NCBI GenBank assembly: GCA_039683095.1 | Contig: JBDKSB010000012.1 | Span: 1,222,936 to 1,286,935 of the forward strand | Source of the DNA: Acidobacteriota bacterium | Lineage (GTDB): Bacteria; Acidobacteriota; Aminicenantia; Aminicenantales; Saccharicenantaceae | Length of the DNA: 64,000 nt | Reading direction: 5' to 3' | Shown: in pieces, positions 8,724 through 18,946 of the stretch | Layout of the letters: the number at the start of each line of letters is the position of its first letter | Numbering within the stretch: position 1 is the stretch's first letter | Notes under the pieces: model-generated | Told to the model about the DNA's origin: nothing | The model's input: the letters and a program-made list of their open reading frames with translations, nothing else | The model's database searches: none | Program-made: the position numbers and the translations under genes

Positions 8724-10772
8724 TTACCCCTCCCTGAGTTGGATATCCAGAGCGGCCTTGAGGCGGCCGATGATCTCCTGTTCGGCTTTGTCGACTTCCC
8801 CGGCCACCAGCGTCCGCTCGGGATGGCGGAAGCGCAACCGGACGGTCAGGCTGACCCGGCCCTCGGGCACGGGCGGCCCCGAGAACCGGTCGACGAGCTC
8901 GGCGCCCTCGAGCAGGGGCTGGTCGAGCTTGTCGAGGATCCGGGCGATCTCGCCGTACGCGACCCCCCGGTCGACCAGGATGGACAGGTCGCGGACGGCG
9001 CCCGGGAACTTGGGCACGGGGACGAACCCGAACGGCCGCGGCGTCTTCGCGAACAGGGCCGCGAGGTCGATCTCGGCGGCGAAAACGGGCCGCTCGACCG
9101 ACGCGCCGGCCGTGAACGCGGCCCGCAGCAGGCCGATGTGACCGACTTCCTGGCCCTTATAAAGGACGGCCAGGGCCCGGCCGGGCTCGAACGACGGGTG
9201 GTCGCGCTCCTCGAAAACGGCCGGGTCGAAGCGCAGGGCCTCGAGGACCGCCTCGACGGCGCCCTTGACGACGAAGAAGTCGGTCTCCCTGGCGGCCTCC
9301 GACAGGCCCGCCCCGGGCAGGAGCCCGGTCGAGAGCAGACCGAGGTGGAGGTTCTCGCAGTGCGACTCCTCGTCGCCCCAATAATAGACGTTCCCCGTCT
9401 CGAAGACATGGACGCCCTCGAGGCCGCGGTTGAGGTTCCAGGCGCCGTTCTCGAGGAGGCCGGGGAGCAGGGTCGTGCGCATGACCGAGGCACGGTTGGA
9501 GATCGGGTTCCGGATGGCCACGGCCGTCCGGCCGCCGGCCGCGGCGGCTTCCCGCTCCGGGTCGGCGAAGCTCCAGTTGATGACCTCGTCGAAGCCCTGG
9601 CCGAGCAGGGTCCGGCGGACGCGGGCCTGCCGCTCCCGGGACCGGTTGGCGGCCAGGGGGAACGAATCGACGGGCGTGGGCTGCGAGGGGATGCGGTCGT
9701 AGCCGTAGAAGCGGGCCACCTCTTCGACCAGGTCGGCCTCGCGCGAGACGTCGACGCGGAAGGTCGGCACCTCGACGCGCCAGGCATGGTGGGCGGAGGC
9801 CTCCAGGCTGAAGCCCAGCCGGCCCAGGACGTCGACGACGAAGTCCTCGGGCACGACGACGCCGAGGAGCTCGGCGATCCGGCGCAGGCGCAGCCGGACC
9901 GTTTGGGGCTTCGGCGGCCGGGGATAGCGGTCGATGAGTCCGCGGGTGGCCCGGCCGCCCATCTGCGTCAGGAGCGACGCGGCCATGCGGGCGGCCTGCG
10001 GCGCGAAGCCGATGTCCGTCCCGCGCTCGAAGCGGTAGGAGGCGTCGGTCGAAAGCCCCAGCTTCTTGGCCGTCTTGCGGATGCTGACCGGGTCGAAGCA
10101 GGCGCTCTCGATGAAGACGTCGCGGGTCGACGCGGTGATGCCGGAGGCCTGGCCGCCGATGACGCCGGCCAGGGCCACGGGGCGGCTCTCGTCGGCGATG
10201 ACCAGCATCTCCGGCTCGAGCTCCAGCGTCCGGCCATCGAGGTCGACCAGCGTCTCGCCGCGCTTGGCCCGGCGGACGATGATGCGGCCGCCGCCGATCC
10301 GGCCGAAGTCGAAGGTGTGCAGGGGCTGGCCGGTGGCGAAGAGGACGTAGTTCGAGACGTCGACGATGTTGTTGATCGGCCGCAGGTCCATGGCCTCGAG
10401 GCGGCGCTGCAGCCACTCGGGCGACGGCCCGACCGGGACGCCGCGGACGACCAGGCCGCAGTACCGGGGGCAGAGCGCCTCGGCCTCGATCTGGACGTCG
10501 GCGGCCCGGGCCGTGTCCTCCTCGAGCTCGGCGACCGGCCAGTCCTTCCCGACGAGGGGCAGGCCGAGCAGGGCCCCGAGCTCGCGGGCCACGCCGAGGT
10601 GGCCGAGCGTGTCCGGCCGGTTGGCGTAGGTTTCGAGGTCGAGGACGAGGTCGCCGCCCTTCTCCTCGACGGTCTCGGGGACCCAGCCGATCATGGTCAG
10701 CTTGTCGACGAGCTCCTGCCTGGGCAGGTCGACGGCGACGTACTCGCGGATCCAGTCCTGGCTGATCTTCAT
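8724..10772 (-). CDS. pheT: Phenylalanyl-tRNA synthetase beta subunit, short form
   Basis: A 682-residue beta subunit of PheRS. The B1 core (ANRPDTLGHLGVARELGALL), B3/B4 editing region (FDFGRIGGGRIIVRRA..., GVIGGQASGIT), B5, catalytic-like domain (RNPISNRASVMRTTLLPGLL) and C-terminal anticodon-binding fold (FPGAVRDLSILVDRGV) are all visible. The roughly 100-residue EMAP-type tRNA-binding OB domain usually inserted after the first 40 residues is missing: the sequence goes straight from TMIGWVPETVEE to LETYANRPD. Its start overlaps pheS by 4 nt. Confidence 0.95.
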   Translation of the reverse strand: MKISQDWIREYVAVDLPRQELVDKLTMIGWVPETVEEKGGDLVLDLETYANRPDTLGHLGVARELGALLGLPLVGKDWPVAELEEDTARAADVQIEAEALCPRYCGLVVRGVPVGPSPEWLQRRLEAMDLRPINNIVDVSNYVLFATGQPLHTFDFGRIGGGRIIVRRAKRGETLVDLDGRTLELEPEMLVIADESRPVALAGVIGGQASGITASTRDVFIESACFDPVSIRKTAKKLGLSTDASYRFERGTDIGFAPQAARMAASLLTQMGGRATRGLIDRYPRPPKPQTVRLRLRRIAELLGVVVPEDFVVDVLGRLGFSLEASAHHAWRVEVPTFRVDVSREADLVEEVARFYGYDRIPSQPTPVDSFPLAANRSRERQARVRRTLLGQGFDEVINWSFADPEREAAAAGGRTAVAIRNPISNRASVMRTTLLPGLLENGAWNLNRGLEGVHVFETGNVYYWGDEESHCENLHLGLLSTGLLPGAGLSEAARETDFFVVKGAVEAVLEALRFDPAVFEERDHPSFEPGRALAVLYKGQEVGHIGLLRAAFTAGASVERPVFAAEIDLAALFAKTPRPFGFVPVPKFPGAVRDLSILVDRGVAYGEIARILDKLDQPLLEGAELVDRFSGPPVPEGRVSLTVRLRFRHPERTLVAGEVDKAEQEIIGRLKAALDIQLREG

Positions 10773-11803
10773 TTGGTCCCGAATTGCCTGAGGAACCTCA
10801 GGTCGTTCTCGTAGAAATAGCGCATCTCGGGGATGCCGAAGGCGAACATGGCCGTGCGGTCGACGCCCAGGCCGAAGGCCCAGCCGGAATACTTCTCCGG
10901 GTCGATGTTGACGTTCTTGAGGACCTGCGGGTCGACCATGCCCGAGCCGAGGATCTCCTTCCAGCCCGTGCCGCCGCAGACGCGGCAGTTCGGGTCGCGG
11001 CCCGAGCAGACGAGGCACTCGATGTCGACCTCGGCCGAGGGCTCGGTGAAGGGGAAGTAGCTGGGCCGGAAGCGGACCTTGACCTTCTCGCCGAAGAGGG
11101 CCCGGAGGAAGTGCTCCAGCGTGCCCTTGAGGTTGGCGAAGGTGACGCCCTGGTCGACGACCAGCCCCTCGACCTGCAGGAACATCGGCAGGTGGGTCGG
11201 GTCCGGCGTCTCGCGGCGGAAGACCCGGCCGGGGCAGATGATGCGGATCGGGGGCTTGGACCGCTCCATGACCCGGACCTGGACGGGCGAGGTGTGGGTC
11301 CGCAGGAGCAGGTCGCCCTTGATGAAGAGCGTGTCCCACTTGTCGCGGGCCGGGTGGTAGGGCGGGAAGTTCAGGGCCTCGAAGTTGTAATAATCCGTCT
11401 CGATCTCGGGCCCTTCCTCGATGGAGAAGCCCATGCCGAGGAAGATGCGCTCGATCTCCTCCTGGAAGAGGGTCAGCGGGTGGGGCCGGCCGACGTACCG
11501 CTTCCGGCCGGGCAGCGTCAGGTCGATCGCCCGGGCCGGGCGGACGGCCGTCCGGGCCTGGCCCTCGAGCGCCTCGAGGCCTTCGACGACGGCCTGCTTG
11601 AGCTCGTTGACGAGCCGGCCGGCCTCGCGCTTCTCCTCCGCCGGGGCGGACTTCAAGGCCTCGAAGAGGAGCGTGATGTGTCCCCTCTTGCGGCCCAGGA
11701 AGGCCGTGCGAAGCTCCTCGAGGGACTTGGCATCGCCAGCCTGCGGGGCGGCCGCCTCGAACGCCTTCCGGACCTCCTCGATCCGGTCCTTCAGCGTGGC
11801 CAT
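10769..11803 (-). CDS. pheS: Phenylalanyl-tRNA synthetase alpha subunit
   Basis: The 344-residue catalytic subunit of the alpha2-beta2 PheRS. An N-terminal coiled-coil arm (residues 1-90) precedes the class II core with HPARDKWDTLF, GRVFRRETPDPTHLPMFLQ, FRPSYFPFTEPSAEVD and the C-terminal GLGVDRTAMFAFGI. Two CxxC pairs (CLVCSGRDPNCRVCGG) are inserted, probably a zinc knuckle. It follows rplT by 9 nt in the conserved infC-rpmI-rplT-pheST order. Confidence 0.96.
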   Translation of the reverse strand: MATLKDRIEEVRKAFEAAAPQAGDAKSLEELRTAFLGRKRGHITLLFEALKSAPAEEKREAGRLVNELKQAVVEGLEALEGQARTAVRPARAIDLTLPGRKRYVGRPHPLTLFQEEIERIFLGMGFSIEEGPEIETDYYNFEALNFPPYHPARDKWDTLFIKGDLLLRTHTSPVQVRVMERSKPPIRIICPGRVFRRETPDPTHLPMFLQVEGLVVDQGVTFANLKGTLEHFLRALFGEKVKVRFRPSYFPFTEPSAEVDIECLVCSGRDPNCRVCGGTGWKEILGSGMVDPQVLKNVNIDPEKYSGWAFGLGVDRTAMFAFGIPEMRYFYENDLRFLRQFGTK

Positions 11804-11812
11804 CGGCGGAGG

Positions 11813-12169
11813 CTACGCCGCCGGGGCCTTCGTCATCCGGACCAGGTGGGCGAACGTTTCGGGGGCGTTGACGGCCAGGTCCGCCAGGATCTTGCGGTCG
11901 AGGCCGATGCCGAGGTCCTTCAGGCCCTTGATGAAGCGGCTGTAGGATGTGCCGTTGGCCACGGCCCCGGCCTTGATGCGGACGATCCAGAGGCTGCGGA
12001 AGTCGCGCTTCTTGGCCCGCCGGTCGCGGTAGGCGTAGAGCAGGGACTTCTCCACCGCCTCTTTGGCGGTGCGGTAATTGCGGCTCTTGGCGCCGAAGTA
12101 GCCCTTGGCCAGGCCGAGGACCTTCCTGCGGCGGTCGCGCCGTTTGGTGCTGCGTTTCACGCGTGCCAT
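11813..12169 (-). CDS. rplT: 50S ribosomal protein L20
   Basis: A 118-residue L20, a 23S rRNA-binding assembly protein. The N-terminus [28 protein letters not shown] basic stretch and the [19 protein letters not shown] core are typical. In other bacteria L20 represses the infC-rpmI-rplT message by binding its leader; no leader structure could be identified here by eye. Confidence 0.97.
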   Translation of the reverse strand: MARVKRSTKRRDRRRKVLGLAKGYFGAKSRNYRTAKEAVEKSLLYAYRDRRAKKRDFRSLWIVRIKAGAVANGTSYSRFIKGLKDLGIGLDRKILADLAVNAPETFAHLVRMTKAPAA

Positions 12170-12195
12170 TGGTGTCTCCTAAATCGCGAGCCCGA

Positions 12196-12396
12196 TCACA
12201 GATCGTACGGGAGCATGGTCTTGAGGATCCCGCGGTCGGCCTTGCTCGCTTCGGCCGACTTGCCCAGCTGGCGTTTGCGCTTGGACGCCTTCTTGGTCAG
12301 GATGTGCTTCTTATTCGCCTGGGCGTGCCGGAACTTTTTCTTCTCCGTGACCTTGAACCGCTTTTGGGCTCCCTTGTGGGTTTTTAACTTTGGCAT
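12196..12396 (-). CDS. rpmI: 50S ribosomal protein L35
   Basis: A 66-residue L35 ([18 protein letters not shown]... [11 protein letters not shown]), normal length. Its ATG at 12396 is preceded by AGGAGG with 5-nt spacing. Unusually, the gene begins inside the 3' end of infC: the two frames overlap by 86 nt. Confidence 0.96.
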   Translation of the reverse strand: MPKLKTHKGAQKRFKVTEKKKFRHAQANKKHILTKKASKRKRQLGKSAEASKADRGILKTMLPYDL

Positions 12397-12952
12397 CTTT
12401 TCCTCCTACCTTGGTGGGGACCAGCAGGGCTGACACGGCCCAATCCATCCTTCGCGCGGAGCCGTCCTGCGTGGCCAGGTCCTTGACGTCGCCGAGGACC
12501 CGGTCCAGGACCTGCAGTCCGAGCTCCGGTTTCTGCTTCTCGCGGCCGCGCAGCATGACCGTGATCTTGACCTTGTTGCCTTCCCCGAGAAAGCGCTTGA
12601 CGTGCTTCATCTTGAAGTCGTAGTCGTGAATGCTGATCTTGGGCCGGAACTTGATCTCTTTTATCTGGATCTGCTTCTGGTGCCTCTTGGCCTCGTGGTC
12701 CTTCTTGTGCTCTTCGTACAGGAACTTGCCGTAGTCGGTGATCTTGCAGACCGGGGGATCGGCCCCCGGCGCGATCTCGACGAGGTCGAGGCCGCGGTCC
12801 CGGGCCATCTGGACGGCCTGGCCCGTGGGCATGACCCCGAGGGCCTGACGGTTCTCGTCGATGACCCGGACCTCGCGGGCGGGGATCATCTCGTTCGTCC
12901 GGTGGGGCTTGGCCTTGGCGACCGCGGGATAGAATCCGTGTCTCTTGAAAAT
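12311..12952 (-). CDS. infC: Translation initiation factor IF-3 (AUU start)
   Basis: A 213-residue IF-3, which binds the 30S subunit and rejects poor start codons. N-domain ([19 protein letters not shown]... [19 protein letters not shown]) and C-domain ([17 protein letters not shown]... [17 protein letters not shown]) are both present. The conserved N-terminus (FKRHGFYP) precedes the first ATG (12889) by 21 codons and starts at an ATT at 12952 with GAGGAGG 7 nt upstream, the rare start codon through which IF-3 regulates itself. The protein carries an extra C-terminal tail of about 28 residues that overlaps rpmI. Confidence 0.93.
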   Translation of the reverse strand: MFKRHGFYPAVAKAKPHRTNEMIPAREVRVIDENRQALGVMPTGQAVQMARDRGLDLVEIAPGADPPVCKITDYGKFLYEEHKKDHEAKRHQKQIQIKEIKFRPKISIHDYDFKMKHVKRFLGEGNKVKITVMLRGREKQKPELGLQVLDRVLGDVKDLATQDGSARRMDWAVSALLVPTKVGGKDAKVKNPQGSPKAVQGHGEEKVPARPGE

Positions 12953-12965
12953 GGGTGGTCCTCCT

Positions 12966-12966
<1 letters not shown>
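12950..12966 (-). promoter_or_regulatory. infC ribosome site and AUU start codon
   Basis: GAGGAGG (about 12960-12966) followed after 7 nt by ATT at 12952-12950. The Shine-Dalgarno sequence overlaps the thrS stop codon. AUU initiation is the known IF-3 autocontrol point in Escherichia coli; its use here is inferred from conserved sequence upstream of the first ATG. Confidence 0.8.
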
Positions 12967-14726
<1,760 letters not shown>

Positions 14727-14761
14727 CCTCGTGTGCAGTCCCTCGAGAGGGCGGGTGATCG

Positions 14762-14836
14762 TGGTAGGCGCGGAGGGGATTGAACCCACGGCCTCTTCCG
14801 TGTCAGGGAAGCGCTCTCCCACTGAGCTACGCGCCT
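14762..14836 (-). tRNA. tRNA-Val (anticodon GAC)
   Basis: A complete cloverleaf on the minus strand: acceptor AGGCGCG pairs with CGCGCCT, the D arm reads GCTCAGTGGGAGAGC, the anticodon stem CTTCC/GGAAG holds loop CTGACAC (anticodon GAC), and the T arm GTGGGTTCAATCCCCTC has one T-T mismatch. The 3' CCA is encoded. It lies 35 nt upstream of thrS behind one promoter and is probably processed from the thrS transcript. Confidence 0.93.
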
Positions 14837-14861
14837 AACATCCGTACTCTAAAGCCGTTCT

Positions 14862-14890
14862 ATCTTAAGCAAATCGGCCCGAACTGTCAA
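14862..14890 (-). promoter_or_regulatory. Promoter of the tRNA-Val/thrS operon
   Basis: Minus-strand TTGACA (14885-14890) and TAAGAT (14862-14867) with a 17-bp spacer, ending about 25 bp before the mature tRNA 5' end. It is the only strong promoter seen ahead of the thrS-to-nadK run. Confidence 0.85.
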
Positions 14891-14905
14891 TATCGCCGAT
14901 TCTGC

Positions 14906-14911
14906 TATAAT
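14906..14911 (+). promoter_or_regulatory. TATAAT -10 element of the phosphodiesterase gene
   Basis: A perfect TATAAT ends 13 bp before the ATG at 14924, so transcription would begin about 6 nt upstream of the start codon. The -35 region is poor and overlaps the divergent tRNA-Val promoter. Confidence 0.55.
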
Positions 14912-14923
14912 CGAACCGCGACC

Positions 14924-15406
14924 ATGATCGGCATCCTTTCCGACACTCACGACAACCTGACCCGGGTCCGGGAGGCCGTCCGCCTGTTCAACGACGCCGG
15001 CTGCGACCTGGTCATCCACGCCGGGGACTTCGTCGCCCCATTCGCCGCCGAGGAGCTCCGGAACCTCAAAGCGCCCGTCAAGGCCGTCTACGGCAACTGC
15101 GACGGGGAAAGGGCCGGCCTGGCCCAGGCCTTCCGGGCGATCGGCGAGATACACGACGGCCCCCTGGCTTTCGTCCACGCCGGGCTCCGTTTCGTCGTCT
15201 GCCACCTGGACAGCCTGGCCGGGCGGCAGGCCGCCGCCAAAGCCGGGGATGTCGTCGTTTTCGGTCATACCCACCGGCCGCTCGTCGAAAACCGGGACGG
15301 CGTCCTCCTGGTCAATCCGGGGGAAGCCGGCGGCTGGCTCAGGGGGAAGAGCACGGTCGCCCTGCTCGACCCGGGAGCCCGGACGGCCGAGATCATCACG
15401 CTCTAG
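14924..15406 (+). CDS. YfcE/MJ0936-type phosphodiesterase
   Basis: A 160-residue single-domain metallophosphoesterase. Metal-binding motifs are SDTHDN (residues 6-11), HAGDF, GNCDGE, CHLD and GHTHRP, as in the small cyclic-nucleotide or general phosphodiesterases of the YfcE/MJ0936 group. The physiological substrate cannot be told. No Shine-Dalgarno sequence is visible; the ATG is about 6 nt from the predicted transcription start, suggesting near-leaderless translation. Divergent from tRNA-Val. Confidence 0.88.
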   Translation: MIGILSDTHDNLTRVREAVRLFNDAGCDLVIHAGDFVAPFAAEELRNLKAPVKAVYGNCDGERAGLAQAFRAIGEIHDGPLAFVHAGLRFVVCHLDSLAGRQAAAKAGDVVVFGHTHRPLVENRDGVLLVNPGEAGGWLRGKSTVALLDPGARTAEIITL

Positions 15407-15415
15407 AGGTTTGCC

Positions 15416-15553
15416 ATGCCCCATCCTATTAACCGCCGCCAGAAACCCGCCTGGAAGCAGCCCCGCCGCCCGCCGGCCCCGCCACGCGCCCAGGGGAGCT
15501 TCGCCAAGCGCGCCCCCGGCCGAAAGATCTCGCCCTCCACGAAGCCAAGATAA
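15416..15553 (+). CDS. Possible 45-residue basic microprotein
   Basis: An ATG 9 nt after the phosphodiesterase stop, preceded by AGAGG, opens a 45-codon frame rich in arginine, lysine and proline, starting MPHPINRRQKPAWKQPRRPP. No family is recognised. Its composition could suit a nucleic-acid-binding peptide, but a chance ORF in GC-rich DNA is equally possible. Confidence 0.25.
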   Translation: MPHPINRRQKPAWKQPRRPPAPPRAQGSFAKRAPGRKISPSTKPR

Positions 15554-15643
15554 GAGCGCTTCTCCCCGGAAGAGACCTAATAGGGGAAATCCGCGCTTGG
15601 AACCGCGCAAAAATGACCTCCCGGCCCGATGCCCCTCCTTATA

Positions 15644-15672
15644 TTGATTTAAAGCCTTTTATGGGCTATACT
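15644..15672 (+). promoter_or_regulatory. Promoter of the cPGS-like/arcC/OTC operon
   Basis: TTGATT (15644-15649) and TATACT (15667-15672) with a 17-bp spacer in an AT-rich pocket. Predicted leader about 68 nt. Confidence 0.7.
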
Positions 15673-15746
15673 TATGCTTCTTTTTCGGACAATTGAAGAT
15701 CGGCGATTATTGGATGGAGAAGTTTTTTCTTGAAAGGAGAAAGCGC

Positions 15747-17051
15747 ATGAAGAAGGTTCTGATCCTGGGCGCCGCCGGGCGCGACTTCCACAACTTCAAC
15801 ACCTACTTCAGGGACAACCCGGATTACCGGGTCGTCGCCTTCACGGCCACGCAGATCCCCGACATCGAAGGCCGCAAGTACCCCGCGGTCCTGGCCGGCA
15901 AGCTCTATCCCAGGGGCATCCCGATCGAGGCCGAGTCCGAGATGGAGAACCTCATCGCCGCCCACAAGGTCGACGACGTCCATCTCGCCTACAGCGACCT
16001 TCCCCACGAATATGTCATGCACATGGCCTCCCGCGCCCAGGCCGCCGGGGCCAACTTCGTCCTGCTCGGCCCCTGCGCCACGATGATCAAGAGCCGCCGG
16101 CCGGTCGTCTCGGTCTGCGCCGTCCGCACCGGCTCGGGCAAGAGCCAGACCAGCCGCCGCGTCGCCGCCATCCTCAAGGAGAAGGGCCGTCGCGTCGCCG
16201 CCATCCGCCACCCGATGCCGTACGGCGACCTGGCCCAGCAGGCGGTCCAGCGCTTCGCCACCTACGCCGACCTCGACAAGCACGAATGCACGATCGAGGA
16301 GCGCGAGGAGTACGAGCCTCACATCGACAAGGGCATCATCGTCTACGCCGGCGTGGACTACGGCGCCATCCTCAAGCAGGCCGAGAAGGAAGCCGACGTC
16401 ATCCTCTGGGACGGCGGCAACAACGACTTCTCCTTCTACAGGCCCGATCTCGAGATCGTCGTCGCCGATCCGCACCGGGCCGGTCACGAGCTCTCGTACT
16501 ATCCCGGCGAAACCAACTTCCGCCGGGCTGACGTCATCGTCGTCAACAAGATGGACACGGCGACGCCCGAGGGCATCGAGACCGTCCTGGCCAACGCCAG
16601 GAAGGTCAACCCCAAGGCCAAGATCATCAAGGCCAACTCCCCGACCATCGTCAAGGACGGCGAGCGCATCCGCGGCAAGCGGGTGCTGGTCATCGAGGAC
16701 GGCCCGACCCTCACCCACGGCGGCATGAAGTACGGCGCCGGCATCGTCGCGGCCAAGAAGTACGGGGCGGCCGAGATCATCGATCCCCGGCCCTTCGCCG
16801 TCGGCTCGATCAAGAAGACCTTCGAGAAGTACAGCCACCTCTCCGACGTCCTGCCGGCCATGGGCTACGGCGAGAAGCAGATGCGCGAGCTGGCCAGGAC
16901 CATCGAGGCCATCGATTGCGACCTCGTCGTCAGCGGCACCCCGATCGACATCACCCGGGTCGTCAAGGTCTCCAAGCCCATCCTCCGCGTCGGCTACGAG
17001 CTCGAGGAGATCGGCACGCCCACCCTGAAGGACGTCCTGAAGAAGTTCTAG
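15747..17051 (+). CDS. Cyclic 2,3-diphosphoglycerate synthetase-like P-loop protein
   Basis: A 434-residue protein resembling the cPGS family of Methanothermus and its poorly understood bacterial relatives. An N-terminal Rossmann-like part (VLILGAAGRDFHNFNTYF) is followed by a P-loop GTPase-like domain with TGSGKS (residues 128-133) and NKMD (267-270). Cyclic diphosphoglycerate synthesis is known only for the archaeal enzyme; here it is not demonstrated. The ATG at 15747 has AAGGAGA upstream. It opens a tight operon with carbamate kinase and ornithine carbamoyltransferase, so a role in carbamoyl-phosphate chemistry is as plausible. Confidence 0.8.
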   Translation: MKKVLILGAAGRDFHNFNTYFRDNPDYRVVAFTATQIPDIEGRKYPAVLAGKLYPRGIPIEAESEMENLIAAHKVDDVHLAYSDLPHEYVMHMASRAQAAGANFVLLGPCATMIKSRRPVVSVCAVRTGSGKSQTSRRVAAILKEKGRRVAAIRHPMPYGDLAQQAVQRFATYADLDKHECTIEEREEYEPHIDKGIIVYAGVDYGAILKQAEKEADVILWDGGNNDFSFYRPDLEIVVADPHRAGHELSYYPGETNFRRADVIVVNKMDTATPEGIETVLANARKVNPKAKIIKANSPTIVKDGERIRGKRVLVIEDGPTLTHGGMKYGAGIVAAKKYGAAEIIDPRPFAVGSIKKTFEKYSHLSDVLPAMGYGEKQMRELARTIEAIDCDLVVSGTPIDITRVVKVSKPILRVGYELEEIGTPTLKDVLKKF

Positions 17052-17058
17052 GAGCCCG

Positions 17059-18009
17059 ATGAGACCGAAGATCGCCCTCGTCGCCTTCGGCGGCAACGCC
17101 ATGCTGCCCGACAACCAGAGAGGTCTGCAGTCGGAGCAGATGCGGAACGCCGCCCGGGCGGCCGAGCTCATGGTCCACATCGTCCGCAAGGGCTACGAGC
17201 TCATCATCGTCCACGGCAACGGGCCGCAGGTCGGGAACCTCCTCATCCAGATGGAGGAGGCGGCCAACAAGATCCCGCCCTACTCGCTCGACGTCTGCGA
17301 CGCGATGACCGAGGGCAGCATGGGCTTCATGCTCGAACGGGCCCTGGTCAACGAGCTGAGGCGGCGCTCCATCGACAAGGAGGTCGCCTCGCTCGTCACC
17401 CAGGTCGTCGTCGACAAGGACGACCCGGCCTTCGCCCGGCCGACCAAGCCGGTCGGCCCGTTCTACTCGAAGTTCCGGGGCGAGCAGTTGGCCCGCGAGA
17501 AGGGCTGGACGATGGTCGAGGACGCCGGCCGCGGCTACCGCAAGGTCGTCGCCTCGCCCAAGCCCATCGACGTAGTCCCCAAGGGCGTCATCAGCCAGCT
17601 GGTCGAGGCCGGCCGCATCGTCATCGCCGCGGGCGGCGGGGGCATCCCGGTCGTCATCAACGGCAACGGCCTGTTCGAGGGCGTCGAGGCCGTCATCGAC
17701 AAGGACTACGCCGCGAGCCTGCTCGCGCGCGAGGTCAAAGTGGACCTGTTCATCATCCTGACCGCCATCGAGCGCGTCTTCATCGATTTCGGCAAGCCCG
17801 GCCAGCGCGAGGCCCCGGTCCTGACCGTGGACGAGGCCCGCCGGCACCTGGCGGACGGCCAGTTCCCCCCGGGGTCGATGGGGCCCAAGATCCGGGCCGC
17901 CGTCGAATACATCGAGGCGGGCGGCCGGGAGGTCCTGATTACCAAGGACTCCCATCTCAAGGCCGCCCTGATCAACCGGTCGGGGACCCGGATCGTCGCC
18001 TCAGCTTAG
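17059..18009 (+). CDS. arcC: Carbamate kinase
   Basis: A 316-residue amino-acid-kinase family enzyme that interconverts carbamoyl phosphate + ADP and carbamate + ATP. Motifs include FGGNAML, VHGNGPQVGN, AAGGGGIPV and DKDYAASLLA; length is typical. It starts 7 nt after the cPGS-like stop and 12 nt before the OTC gene. With OTC it could form the ATP-yielding half of arginine or citrulline fermentation, although no arginine deiminase gene is nearby. Confidence 0.94.
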   Translation: MRPKIALVAFGGNAMLPDNQRGLQSEQMRNAARAAELMVHIVRKGYELIIVHGNGPQVGNLLIQMEEAANKIPPYSLDVCDAMTEGSMGFMLERALVNELRRRSIDKEVASLVTQVVVDKDDPAFARPTKPVGPFYSKFRGEQLAREKGWTMVEDAGRGYRKVVASPKPIDVVPKGVISQLVEAGRIVIAAGGGGIPVVINGNGLFEGVEAVIDKDYAASLLAREVKVDLFIILTAIERVFIDFGKPGQREAPVLTVDEARRHLADGQFPPGSMGPKIRAAVEYIEAGGREVLITKDSHLKAALINRSGTRIVASA

Positions 18010-18021
18010 GAGGAAACCGCG

Positions 18022-18945
<924 letters not shown>

Positions 18946-18946
18946 T

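Larger units (their letters stand above)
15407..15746 (+). other. 340-bp intergenic stretch
   Basis: Between the phosphodiesterase and the cPGS-like gene. It holds a possible 45-codon basic ORF, an AT-rich promoter at 15644-15672 and a leader of about 70 nt ending in AAGGAGA before the ATG at 15747. No hairpin terminator or RNA gene was recognised. Confidence 0.6.

Noticed and set aside
15423..15746. A riboswitch ahead of the cPGS-like/carbamate kinase operon
   Set aside because: The leader is only about 70 nt after the predicted start and shows no recognisable aptamer or paired terminator.
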